Made by a program: the position numbers and the translations under genes
Notes under the pieces: model-generated
The model's input: the letters and a program-made list of their open reading frames with translations, nothing else
Database searches by the model: none
Told to the model about the DNA's origin: nothing
Origin: Candidatus Bathyarchaeota archaeon
Lineage (GTDB): Archaea > Thermoproteota > Bathyarchaeia > RBG-16-48-13 > GCA-020355125
Assembly (NCBI GenBank): GCA_030617005.1
Contig: JAUWWH010000008.1
Coordinates: forward strand, 1 to 10,637
Direction of reading: 5' to 3'
DNA: 10,637 nt
Shown here: positions 1-6,744 of the stretch, one piece after another
How the letters are laid out: every line of letters begins with the position of its first letter
Position numbering within the stretch: the stretch's first letter is position 1

Positions 1-10
1 AGCTTTACGA

Positions 11-27
11 ATTTTAATTTTTTTTTC
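11..27 (+). terminator. Oligo-T tract, possible terminator of an upstream gene
   Basis: Nine consecutive T residues lie at 18-26, preceded by a further AT-rich stretch. Archaeal RNA polymerase commonly terminates at oligo-T tracts without a strong hairpin, so this may end a plus-strand gene located left of the window. No stem is visible, and the upstream gene cannot be seen. Confidence 0.3.
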
Positions 28-57
28 AATACATACACTCCATAGAGATTGATTACC

Positions 58-560
58 GTGAACTCAGTGTTAAATGTCAAGATAATACGCGTTGTAGAGG
101 TATCTATATACTCATTCACTGATTACTTCAATGGATTCGAGAAAGTTAAAGCTGTCCAACAACTATTTGGAAAAAGACAGACGAAGTACTTAATAATCTT
201 AAAATTGAGTTCAGTGGAAGGCGTGGTTATATGGGCGTCAGTAATATTGATGGCCACATAATCATAAGCGCATTTTACTTGAATAATGGTGATCTTATCG
301 ATATATACCTCGACATCATTCATGAACTAGTCCACGTGAAGCAATTTATGGATGGAAAAGAATTATTTGATAGACATTACAACTACGTCGATAGGCCCAC
401 GGAAATTGAGGCTTTTTCCCATGCCGTTAAGGAAGCGAGGAATCTAGGATTGACCGACGAGAGAATCCTAGACTATCTCAGAACAGAATGGATGACTGAT
501 GAAGATTTAAAAAGACTAGCCAAGTCACTCAATGTGAATAGTGAAACACTTTCCAGTTAA
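58..560 (+). CDS. HExxH metallopeptidase-like protein, split by a single-base frameshift
   Basis: Two open frames join here. The first (GTG at 58; TTG at 49 and GTG at 67 are alternatives) reads ...FTDYFNGFEKVKAVQQLFGK. The second continues from about 174 as KTDEVLNNLKIEFSGRRGYM and runs to the stop at 558-560. Adding one A to the five-A run at 171-175 fuses them into about 167 residues. The second part holds HELVH at 321-335, a zincin HExxH zinc-binding motif, and RPTEIEAF around 396-419, where a glutamate could be the third zinc ligand as in gluzincins. Such short conserved archaeal proteins are of unknown role, possibly zinc proteases. No signal peptide or membrane segment is visible. The ATG at 231 has no good ribosome binding site and would lose about 58 N-terminal residues, so an independent start there looks unlikely. 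Whether the frameshift is real or a sequencing error cannot be settled here. Confidence 0.65.
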
Positions 561-659
561 GGTATTATATATTTAGCTTACGTCTTTTAGAAATGAGTTT
601 TAGCGAATCTCAATGTAGTTTCTAGTAAACCTCTATATGGTTTGGAATCTACTATTCGG

Positions 660-666
660 TTATATA
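660..666 (+). promoter_or_regulatory. TATA-like box for the GCS2-family gene
   Basis: TTATATA sits 54-60 bp before the GTG at 720. With the usual archaeal spacing of about 26 bp, transcription would start near 689, giving a 30-nt leader that contains GGGGATC at 704-710. The call rests on spacing and composition only. Confidence 0.35.
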
Positions 667-719
667 GTGTGGAACTGAATTTCAAAAATAAAAAAAATTA
701 TTTGGGGATCTCAGCTTAA

Positions 720-1934
720 GTGGATTATAGATCTTATCGTTCAAAGAAGTATAAGACCTTAGAGATGCTTGGGCCTGAACACGAATTCTCAATTGTAGAT
801 GATGATCTTAAACCATTACCAATTGTAGACTTAATTATTAAAAAATTATGTGGACGGATAAAGAACAGCATCAATTTTTCTGGTTTCGTCTTTGGAAAGG
901 AGCTTCAAAAACACGTAGTCGAGTTCAAAGGAACTACTCCCTTTCAATCCCCGTTATGCTTTGAGGAGACACTGTATACAGCAATACTTCAAATTTCGGA
1001 CATATTGGATCGTTTTGGGGCGTATTTACTCGGCACTGGAATGCATCCTACTCTGAGTTTAGCTGAAGCTAAGGTTTGGGATCATCAAGGTAGGCACATC
1101 TATAACGCGTTGAATCAAATTTTTAATCTAAGGCAACATGGGTGGTTGAACATTCAAAGTTTTCAACTCAACATCTCCTACTTCAATGAAAAGGAAGCTG
1201 TCAAACTGTATAACCATTTGATAAACGTTTTGCCGTATCTACCTGCTATATCAGCAGCGTCTCCCATTTATGACTCTGTATTTGGTAAGTTTGTAGATAA
1301 TCGTCTACACTTCTATGGGATAAACCAAGCTAAGATCCCTTCAATTGCTGGGGATATAATTCCGCAACCTATAGACTCCTTCACAATGTATAAGCAGAAG
1401 ACAATCTTGAAGTATTCTCTTGATCTCGTAAAGGTCAATGCACCAGCCTGTATCGTTAATAAGGAGTGGATCAATTCCAGAGGTGTAATATTCCGCTTTG
1501 ATCGAAGGGCGATCGAGATTAGAATAATGGATGAGCAGGAATGTATAAAGGCAGATGTAGCCCTCAGCTGCTTCATTAGAGCACTACTTAGGGGACTATT
1601 TCAAAGCGAAGAAATTAATTTACCGCATGATCTTCTTGTGAAAGATTTTTATGCAATTAAAAAGAATGGTTTAAATGCTAAAGTTAACCATCCTCAATCC
1701 TCAACCGCTCGAGGTGTATGTCGTTATCTTTTAAAAATTGCCTATGAACATGCTTCTCCGGAAGAGCGAAGTTATCTCTGGGTCATTAAGAAAAGAATTG
1801 ATTATGGTAACCTTTCTGAGATCATAACCAAACACGTGAGAAAAAGATTGCAGAAGACAAACCTTACAGAAGCGATTCTCAGTGTTTATTTAGAATTAAT
1901 AGCAAAGCTGAGAAATAATGACTTATTCATATGA
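720..1934 (+). CDS. Glutamate-cysteine ligase family (GCS2) carboxylate-amine ligase
   Basis: A complete 404-residue protein of the GCS2 family, the ATP-dependent carboxylate-amine ligases that join an amine to the gamma-carboxylate of glutamate. Visible motifs are LGPEHEF at residues 17-23 (the family G-x-E-x-E type metal/ATP-binding segment), a central NIQSFQLNISY at 144-154 (equivalent to the family HVHV region), and a strongly conserved RGVIFRFDRRAIEIRIMDEQ segment at about 254-273 followed by Glu-Cys. Family membership is clear, but the true substrate is not. Archaeal members of this subgroup need not make gamma-glutamylcysteine, and no glutathione synthetase or ATP-grasp partner is in the window. 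The GTG start has GGGGATC nine bases upstream, a plausible partial match to the archaeal GGTGATC site. The gene stands alone between two frameshifted genes. Its stop codon lies inside a stem-loop (1928-1971). No membrane segments are seen. Confidence 0.85.
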   Translation: MDYRSYRSKKYKTLEMLGPEHEFSIVDDDLKPLPIVDLIIKKLCGRIKNSINFSGFVFGKELQKHVVEFKGTTPFQSPLCFEETLYTAILQISDILDRFGAYLLGTGMHPTLSLAEAKVWDHQGRHIYNALNQIFNLRQHGWLNIQSFQLNISYFNEKEAVKLYNHLINVLPYLPAISAASPIYDSVFGKFVDNRLHFYGINQAKIPSIAGDIIPQPIDSFTMYKQKTILKYSLDLVKVNAPACIVNKEWINSRGVIFRFDRRAIEIRIMDEQECIKADVALSCFIRALLRGLFQSEEINLPHDLLVKDFYAIKKNGLNAKVNHPQSSTARGVCRYLLKIAYEHASPEERSYLWVIKKRIDYGNLSEIITKHVRKRLQKTNLTEAILSVYLELIAKLRNNDLFI

Positions 1935-1971
1935 CCTTAACTGGATACTTCAGTGTCTAAAAGGTCATGTG
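1928..1971 (+). promoter_or_regulatory. Stem-loop spanning the GCS2-family stop codon
   Basis: CATATGACCTT (1928-1938) pairs with AAGGTCATGTG (1961-1971), 11 positions with one T-G wobble. Inside the loop, ACTG (1940-1943) pairs with CAGT (1951-1954). The TGA stop is part of the outer left arm. No T-tract follows, so it is not a standard terminator. It may shape the 3' end or stability of the mRNA, and its function is unknown. Confidence 0.5.
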
Positions 1972-2070
1972 CATAGAATAAGGATGAACCATAATTTCAT
2001 GAGTTACTTAATGGGGTTAATGTAAAGGTAAAATTTATGAGAAAAAAATCTAGGAACAGATATTAACGAT

Positions 2071-2090
2071 AAGATCTTCTCTCATATGAG
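2071..2090. promoter_or_regulatory. Two adjacent palindromes before the Lrp-like gene
   Basis: AAGATCTT (2071-2078) and CTCATATGAG (2081-2090) are both perfect palindromes and end 10 bp before the ATG at 2101. A TATA-like ATATTAA sits just upstream (about 2060-2066), so the palindromes would cover the transcription start region. Lrp/AsnC proteins often repress their own genes by binding such symmetric sites, so an operator is plausible but inferred. Short palindromes also occur by chance in AT-rich DNA. Confidence 0.3.
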
Positions 2091-2100
2091 CTGAACTTAT

Positions 2101-2567
2101 ATGGATAAGAAAAATGAATCAATTATCAGGATTCTTGGAAGAAAAGCAGGTCTGTCAAGTCGAGCCCTTTCGAAAATGCTTGGTATACCGATCTCTATGG
2201 TACATGACGGGTTAAACGATTGGAGCGAGATGGAATAATCGTAGGATATAAAGCCTTAATAGATTTTGAGAAAACAACTTGGCCTATAAGTGCCTTGTTA
2301 CTAATTAACTGGGCAGAGGGGGTTCCCGGTACGAGGCACATCCCCAAAAAAGACGTTTTGCACACTCTGAAACGTTATAATGAGATTGAAGAGATAATTG
2401 AGGTACAAGCGGCTTATTTTGACCTAGTCGTCAAGGCTAGATTTCAGGGTCTTAAGAAATTATCCGCATTCATTGAGGAATTAAGATACATAGAAGGTAT
2501 AGAAGAAACATCATCAGCAATAATAACAGACGAAACAGTTATGCCTCCGCCCCGATTCATAGATTAA
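2101..2567 (+). CDS. Lrp/AsnC-family transcriptional regulator, split by a single-base frameshift
   Basis: From the ATG at 2101 (an in-frame stop at 2092 excludes earlier starts) the first frame encodes the winged helix-turn-helix typical of Lrp/AsnC proteins: ESIIRILGRKAGLSSRALSK, then MLGIPISMVH. It then reads into the wrong frame and stops at 2224-2226. The other frame continues the family pattern exactly at 2208 (RVKRLERDGIIVGYKALIDF) and runs through an alpha/beta ligand-binding (RAM-type) domain to the stop at 2565-2567. One extra base between 2205 and 2208, for example A to make H-R-R-V-K-R, restores a protein of about 155 residues, the normal size for the family. As written, the DNA-binding and effector halves are separated. 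The TTG at 2220 would give a 115-residue fragment without its DNA-binding domain. If intact, the protein would be a DNA-binding dimer or octamer responding to amino acids or other metabolites. Its closest candidate target is the phosphatase gene downstream or its own promoter. Confidence 0.75.
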
Positions 2568-2675
2568 GAAATTATCAATTAAGAACTACACATAAACACA
2601 CATTCACTATAACAATATTGCTTCTGTAAGAATGGTAGAACCCTTGTTATCTCTAAAGCAATTTATGTTACCCTT

Positions 2676-2687
2676 TCTAACGTTAGA
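2676..2687. promoter_or_regulatory. 12-bp perfect palindrome beside the phosphatase promoter
   Basis: TCTAACGTTAGA is a perfect inverted repeat directly upstream of the TATA-like run at 2690-2700. In archaea that position abuts the BRE/TATA platform, where regulators can block or recruit TBP and TFB. An Lrp-like gene lies just upstream, so a regulator site is plausible. Binding is inferred, not shown. Confidence 0.4.
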
Positions 2688-2689
2688 CT

Positions 2690-2700
2690 TTTATTATTAT
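2690..2700 (+). promoter_or_regulatory. TATA-like element of the surface phosphatase gene
   Basis: TTTATTATTAT lies about 40 bp before the GTG at 2734. A start site about 26 bp downstream would fall near 2720, giving a very short leader. The element is supported by sequence and spacing only. Confidence 0.35.
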
Positions 2701-2733
2701 GTTCAAACAGGAACTCTAGGATTAGTATGACTT

Positions 2734-5679
2734 GTGGTTCACTTGATAAAAAAATTTACATTTAGCCTTATTTTACTAATCTTTATAGTATCTCCATTCT
2801 TCTATTATGCTCCTAATGGGATCTATGTATCTGCCATAAACCATGATGATCTGCCTAAACACATACATCTGACCTTCCAAAACAATCCTTCGTCAACAAT
2901 AACTGTAACTTGGCAGACTAACTCTTTCACAACAGGCGATGTAGTATTATATGATTTAATCTCTCGCGGTGGAGATCCCTCACTTTATCAAAATCAAGCC
3001 TTAGGTTCTAATCATACTTATGATGGTGCATCTGGCTACATTCATGATGTTGAACTAACTGGTTTAGTTCCTGATTCAACATACTTCTTCATTTGCGGCG
3101 GATTAGGAAACTACAGTGAGGAACGTTCTTTTAAAACCGCTCCAAATTTGCCTTCAAATTTTAAGTTTGTTGTTGGTGGTGATTCTAGATCCAATCCAGA
3201 TGATCGCACTGTTGTCTCACAAGCGATGAGTCATACAAACCCGTCCTTTGCATTACATAGCGGTGACATGGTTCACTCTGGCGAATTCCAAAGTTATTGG
3301 GATACATGGTTTACTGATGTGAACGACAATTGGATCGGCGATAATGGTCTCACCATCCCAATTATTCCGAGTTTAGGTAACCATGAAAACAATTCAACGA
3401 AATATTACGAACAATTCGCTCTACCAAACAATGAACAATGGTACTATTATGATTGGGGGCCCTCTCTACGAATCATTGTTCTCAACAGTGAATCCTTCTC
3501 CTCACAAATTGCTATTGATCAGGTGAATTGGCTAGAAAATGTCTTAGATACGACTCCTTGGTATATGTGGAAAATTGTGATTTTTCATCGTAACGTTTAC
3601 TACTCCGGTGGACATGAAAACGCAACCGACATCATACAATCTTGGGTACATGTTTTCGATAAATACCACGTTGACATTGTGTTCCAAGGACACACTCACC
3701 ACTATCACCGAACTAAACCCATGAAAAACAATACTTCCGTATCATCATACGATGAAGGAACGATGTATGTTATCTCCGCTGGATGGGGTGCTCCACCCTA
3801 TATGTATTTTGAACAACCATACAGTGCATACGGTAATACTACCCTCCATTTTAACTTGCTAAGTGTGTATAAAAATGGAACTTTACATTTTGAAGCTAAA
3901 GATATTAATGGGTCCACATTTGACGAAGTGAGGCTTAATAAGGATGTGAGAAACTATAACGGAATCTCCATATTAACGAACTCTACAATCCCTGGATTCA
4001 TATTAGATCAATCAATGAAGAAGATTAACTTTAACGTCAGCGACGTCTCTAATGTTACAGGCTTTTTCAATGTAACTATCCCTAAACAACTTCTTGGAGG
4101 CCCATACACAGTACATTTAGACGATTCCCTCATCACTGCCACATCGACTGAGAACGCTACACACGCTTTCATCTACACAACATATACATTTCCTTCATCA
4201 CAAAATACCTTAGTTGATCATACAATCGATATCGTTGGAACAATCGCCTATAGCACTATATCCTGTGCCACTTCTTCAGACAGTATTACTACTAATGATT
4301 CTACAACCGTTTTTGGCTCAATCAATCCCGCTATATCTACCGGAGTAACTATACAGATTAACACAAATGTGGACACCACTTGGACTAATCTTAAAACGGT
4401 AACAACGACTTCTGATGGTTCCTACTCCTACATTTGGAACTCAAGTTCAGCAGGAACATATAACTTGAGAGCGATCTGGTCTGGAAATTCAAAATATTAT
4501 GGTGCAACTAGTTCAGTTAAGACACTAAATGTTAAGAATCCCACCGCGATCATCTCTCAACTATCCCAGGTCTCCACAACTATAAACGATAATGTAACCA
4601 TATCCGGTGCTATTAATCCTATGCGTTCCGGGGTTCCCATTACAATTTACTATAAGAACAATGATGTTTGGAATATACTGAAAACAGTGACCAGCGCTTC
4701 TGATGTAAGCTACTCATACACATGGACACCTACAATGATGGGTTCTTATCAACTTAAAGCATCATGGGCTGGTGACAGTTCATTTGGTGGAGCCACAAGT
4801 AGTGAAGTATCAGTTACCGTCTCTAAGACCTTGACAACGATGTCATGTTCTGTTTCATCATCTGAAATAACCGAAGGCGAAAAGGTAACAATATCAGGAA
4901 CCATAAACCCCAGCGTCTCAGATAAAACGGTCACGTTAATCTATCAAAAACCCGACAGGTCAACAGTTACACGAACAGCCACAACGGGTTCAGATGGGAG
5001 CTATACTGATTCATATACCCCTGATGCAGAAGGCTCGTGGAGTGTCACCGCATCATGGGATGGTGACTCCGCATATGAGGGAGTAGCCAGTACATCGATG
5101 TCTTTCACTGTCAAGAAGTCGGGGTGCCTTATCGCTACTGCTACTTATGGTTCTGAATTGAGTCCACAAGTGCGGTTCCTTCGAAGGTTCCGAGACAATA
5201 ATGTGCTCAGTACATTCGCAGGCAGCAGCTTCATGGAGGGTTTTAACGGATTCTACTATTCCTTCAGTCCAAGCGTAGCCTCAGTTATCGCTAGAGATTC
5301 ATCCTTACGGGATATCATGAAAGGGATACTTTACCCGTTAATTGGTATACTTCACGTGAGTTCAACAGTATTCTCCATCTTCCATGCACTCCCAGAGTTA
5401 GGTGTCGTAATTTCGGGCATATTGACAAGTTCCCTCATCGGAATCGTCTACTTCCTTCCCATTATGTTACTTCTCTTTTTCATCAAAAAATTCCAAGTAT
5501 CCATTAAGATAATCCGCTTAACGGGGTATATTTGGGTTGGAACTTTTATATTGCTTGTCATTGCCGAAGTCACTAAGTTATCTCTGATGATGATGGCGAC
5601 AACGGGTACCTTCGTTTTGGTTACTATATTCTTCGTGACATTAACATCTCTAAGAAGTATTACTAAACGTCTTTATTAG
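2734..5679 (+). CDS. Secreted purple-acid-phosphatase-like protein with Ig-like repeats, CFI-box and C-terminal membrane helices
   Basis: A 981-residue surface protein. An N-terminal signal or anchor (hydrophobic about residues 8-24) is followed by a fibronectin-like domain (about 41-135) and a calcineurin-type metallophosphatase domain (about 143-400). Metal-site motifs are GGDSR (D150), SGDMVHSG (D178), LGNHE (N216, H217), FHR (H285) and GHTHHYHR (H320, H322). Three Ig-like repeats follow (about 505-600, 605-697, 698-796), each with a DGSYSY or similar motif and a closing ASW/GDS-type strand. CLIATATYGS at 798 begins a CFI-box C-terminal domain (to about 855), then roughly four hydrophobic helices (about 865-886, 889-916, 926-944, 950-971). 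It probably hydrolyses phosphomonoesters outside the cell while held at the membrane. Classical purple acid phosphatases have Tyr three residues after the bridging Asp; here it is His181, so the site may not be a tyrosinate-iron site. An in-frame TGA at 2728 leaves GTG 2734 or TTG 2743 as the start. Confidence 0.85.
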   Translation: MVHLIKKFTFSLILLIFIVSPFFYYAPNGIYVSAINHDDLPKHIHLTFQNNPSSTITVTWQTNSFTTGDVVLYDLISRGGDPSLYQNQALGSNHTYDGASGYIHDVELTGLVPDSTYFFICGGLGNYSEERSFKTAPNLPSNFKFVVGGDSRSNPDDRTVVSQAMSHTNPSFALHSGDMVHSGEFQSYWDTWFTDVNDNWIGDNGLTIPIIPSLGNHENNSTKYYEQFALPNNEQWYYYDWGPSLRIIVLNSESFSSQIAIDQVNWLENVLDTTPWYMWKIVIFHRNVYYSGGHENATDIIQSWVHVFDKYHVDIVFQGHTHHYHRTKPMKNNTSVSSYDEGTMYVISAGWGAPPYMYFEQPYSAYGNTTLHFNLLSVYKNGTLHFEAKDINGSTFDEVRLNKDVRNYNGISILTNSTIPGFILDQSMKKINFNVSDVSNVTGFFNVTIPKQLLGGPYTVHLDDSLITATSTENATHAFIYTTYTFPSSQNTLVDHTIDIVGTIAYSTISCATSSDSITTNDSTTVFGSINPAISTGVTIQINTNVDTTWTNLKTVTTTSDGSYSYIWNSSSAGTYNLRAIWSGNSKYYGATSSVKTLNVKNPTAIISQLSQVSTTINDNVTISGAINPMRSGVPITIYYKNNDVWNILKTVTSASDVSYSYTWTPTMMGSYQLKASWAGDSSFGGATSSEVSVTVSKTLTTMSCSVSSSEITEGEKVTISGTINPSVSDKTVTLIYQKPDRSTVTRTATTGSDGSYTDSYTPDAEGSWSVTASWDGDSAYEGVASTSMSFTVKKSGCLIATATYGSELSPQVRFLRRFRDNNVLSTFAGSSFMEGFNGFYYSFSPSVASVIARDSSLRDIMKGILYPLIGILHVSSTVFSIFHALPELGVVISGILTSSLIGIVYFLPIMLLLFFIKKFQVSIKIIRLTGYIWVGTFILLVIAEVTKLSLMMMATTGTFVLVTIFFVTLTSLRSITKRLY

Positions 5680-5770
5680 ACATCGTATTGTTTTCTCTTC
5701 AGATGTGTCATAAAAGATGCGTTATAGCACTAAGATTAGATCCATTTAGGTATATCTTGTTAATGATTTA

Positions 5771-5778
5771 TTTATAAA
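5771..5778 (+). promoter_or_regulatory. TATA box, likely leaderless promoter of the GIY-YIG gene
   Basis: TTTATAAA is a near-consensus archaeal TATA box. Counting about 26 bp from its centre puts the transcription start at about 5797-5801, right on the GTG start codon. No ribosome binding site is visible between them, so a leaderless transcript is the simplest reading. Confidence 0.55.
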
Positions 5779-5796
5779 GAATAAAAATTTGTTAAA

Positions 5797-6063
5797 GTGC
5801 TGATTGTAGTGCCCTATTACGTGTATATCCTTCGATGCGACGATGATAGTTACTACACTGGCTTCTCAGAAGATCTCCCATTACGTATGAAGCTTCACTG
5901 GGAAGGAAAAGGAGCTAGATATACTCGGATGCATAAACCTAAGAAACTTGTTTATGTTGAACGTTTTGATTCACGATCAGATGCTATGAATAGAGAAAAG
6001 CAAGTTAAGAAACTAAATCATCATCAAAAATATTTACTAATTACTTCTCATATTAAAACTTGA
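5797..6063 (+). CDS. Small GIY-YIG nuclease-superfamily protein (YhbQ/UPF0213-like)
   Basis: An 88-residue single-domain protein matching the stand-alone GIY-YIG group. YYVYILRC at about 7-14 supplies the GIY-type strand, and YYTG at 19-22 replaces YIG. R30 in PLRMKLHWEGKGARYTR is the probable catalytic arginine, and E67 in NREKQVKKL is the probable metal-binding glutamate. The length is normal for this family, whose members cut or repair DNA in some cases but are mostly uncharacterised. There is no DNA-binding domain besides the catalytic fold, so it is not a homing endonuclease or UvrC-type protein. The GTG at 5797 fits the leaderless promoter, and GTG 5809 would also keep the whole domain. 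The gene has no operon partner, and a T6 tract follows its stop closely. Confidence 0.82.
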   Translation: MLIVVPYYVYILRCDDDSYYTGFSEDLPLRMKLHWEGKGARYTRMHKPKKLVYVERFDSRSDAMNREKQVKKLNHHQKYLLITSHIKT

Positions 6064-6080
6064 TCACTTAATTTTTTCTA
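6064..6080 (+). terminator. Oligo-T terminator of the GIY-YIG gene
   Basis: A T6 run at 6072-6077, followed by C-T-A, starts eight bases after the TGA. That is the typical position of an archaeal oligo-T transcription terminator. No clear hairpin precedes it. Confidence 0.4.
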
Positions 6081-6308
6081 CTGAATATACGCGTTCTTCT
6101 TACTTTATCTCCTTCAATTATATTACCATACGATGCGGAGGTTCAATAATCTAAGACGATTAACTTTTTAATGACTTAAAGAAAGCTATGAAGACTCCTA
6201 ATTAGAAATAAATCTACACCTTAAGTTCGCTTAGGCAATCCTACTAACATGTTTCCTCTTTTTTCTGAAAACTTCCAATTATTATAATATTCTAAGCTCT
6301 TTGATAGG
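6081..6308. other. Convergent intergenic spacer
   Basis: This AT-rich spacer separates the ends of the GIY-YIG gene (plus) and the MoaD-like gene (minus). I see no open reading frame with coding character, no RNA gene, no repeat family and no strong hairpin. Confidence 0.4.
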
Positions 6309-6581
6309 TTATCCGCCAACAGTAAACGGTATAAGTTCTACGATGTCACCATCTTTTAAAATCCGGGGTTTTTCTAATGTATCCATGTTTTTTCCATTGA
6401 TTAGTACAGCAAGACCTGATCCCACTTTATGATTCCCAAGATAACCCTTTTTATAAGTGCGAGTCATAATTGCAAGTTTCGAAAAAAGAGCTTCTACAGT
6501 AGATGTATCTTTAATTTCTATAATTTTTTCATTGCCTAATTTGTTTTTTAAATCTCCAAATGCTTTTACTTTTATCCTCAA
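6309..6581 (-). CDS. MoaD/ThiS-family sulfur-carrier protein
   Basis: A 90-residue beta-grasp protein ending in the diagnostic C-terminal Gly-Gly (IPFTVGG). Such proteins are adenylated and thiocarboxylated at the terminal glycine and deliver sulfur for the dithiolene of molybdopterin or tungstopterin, or to other pathways. VKAFGDLKN near the start and LKDGDIVELIP near the end match the family, and the length is typical. It lies downstream of an AOR whose cofactor contains that dithiolene, which supports a pterin role; MoaD-like genes are regular neighbours of AOR genes. The start is a TTG, because an in-frame TAA lies only three codons upstream and no ATG is available. No strong ribosome binding site is seen. 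The 163-nt gap to the AOR gene and the oligo-T tracts within it suggest a separate promoter. Confidence 0.85.
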   Translation of the reverse strand: MRIKVKAFGDLKNKLGNEKIIEIKDTSTVEALFSKLAIMTRTYKKGYLGNHKVGSGLAVLINGKNMDTLEKPRILKDGDIVELIPFTVGG

Positions 6582-6620
6582 TTTTGATTAATCTCTTGAG
6601 TTAGTTTTCTCTTATTCAGG

Positions 6621-6636
6621 AGTCTATTATTAGACT
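6621..6636 (-). promoter_or_regulatory. Inverted repeat around a TATA-like core before the MoaD-like gene
   Basis: AGTCTA (6621-6626) and TAGACT (6631-6636) form a 6-bp inverted repeat with a 4-base spacer. On the minus strand the centre reads CTAATAATAG, a possible TATA core. About 26 bp downstream gives a start near 6603 and a leader of about 22 nt before the TTG. This could be a promoter overlapped by an operator. It is a weak inference from short motifs. Confidence 0.3.
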
Positions 6637-6652
6637 GATAGAATCGTTTGTT

Positions 6653-6667
6653 AAAAAACTTTAAAAA
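6653..6667 (-). terminator. Double oligo-T tract after the AOR gene
   Basis: On the minus strand a T5 run (6667-6663) is followed closely by a T6 run (6658-6653), about 80 nt after the AOR stop. Such paired T-tracts are typical archaeal termination signals and would separate the AOR transcript from the MoaD-like gene. Confidence 0.4.
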
Positions 6668-6744
6668 TTCATGTTTTTGATGATAAGACGTGTATCATTT
6701 AATGTCATTAGATCAGCTATTATAAATAGGAGAGAAGAAGGGCG

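Noticed and set aside
627..643. Short inverted repeat AAACC/GGTTT before the GCS2-family gene
   Set aside because: Only five pairs with a 7-base loop, which is expected by chance in sequence of this composition.
4749..4934. Minus-strand open frame inside the phosphatase gene
   Set aside because: It is fully covered by the strongly supported Ig-like repeat coding sequence on the other strand.
4250..5120. Possible DNA-level tandem repeat
   Set aside because: The three Ig-like repeats share protein motifs but the DNA copies are well diverged, so this is an old domain duplication and not a recent tandem repeat.
5797..6063. GIY-YIG gene as a homing endonuclease or mobile element
   Set aside because: It is a short single-domain protein without a DNA-recognition region, intron borders or flanking repeats.
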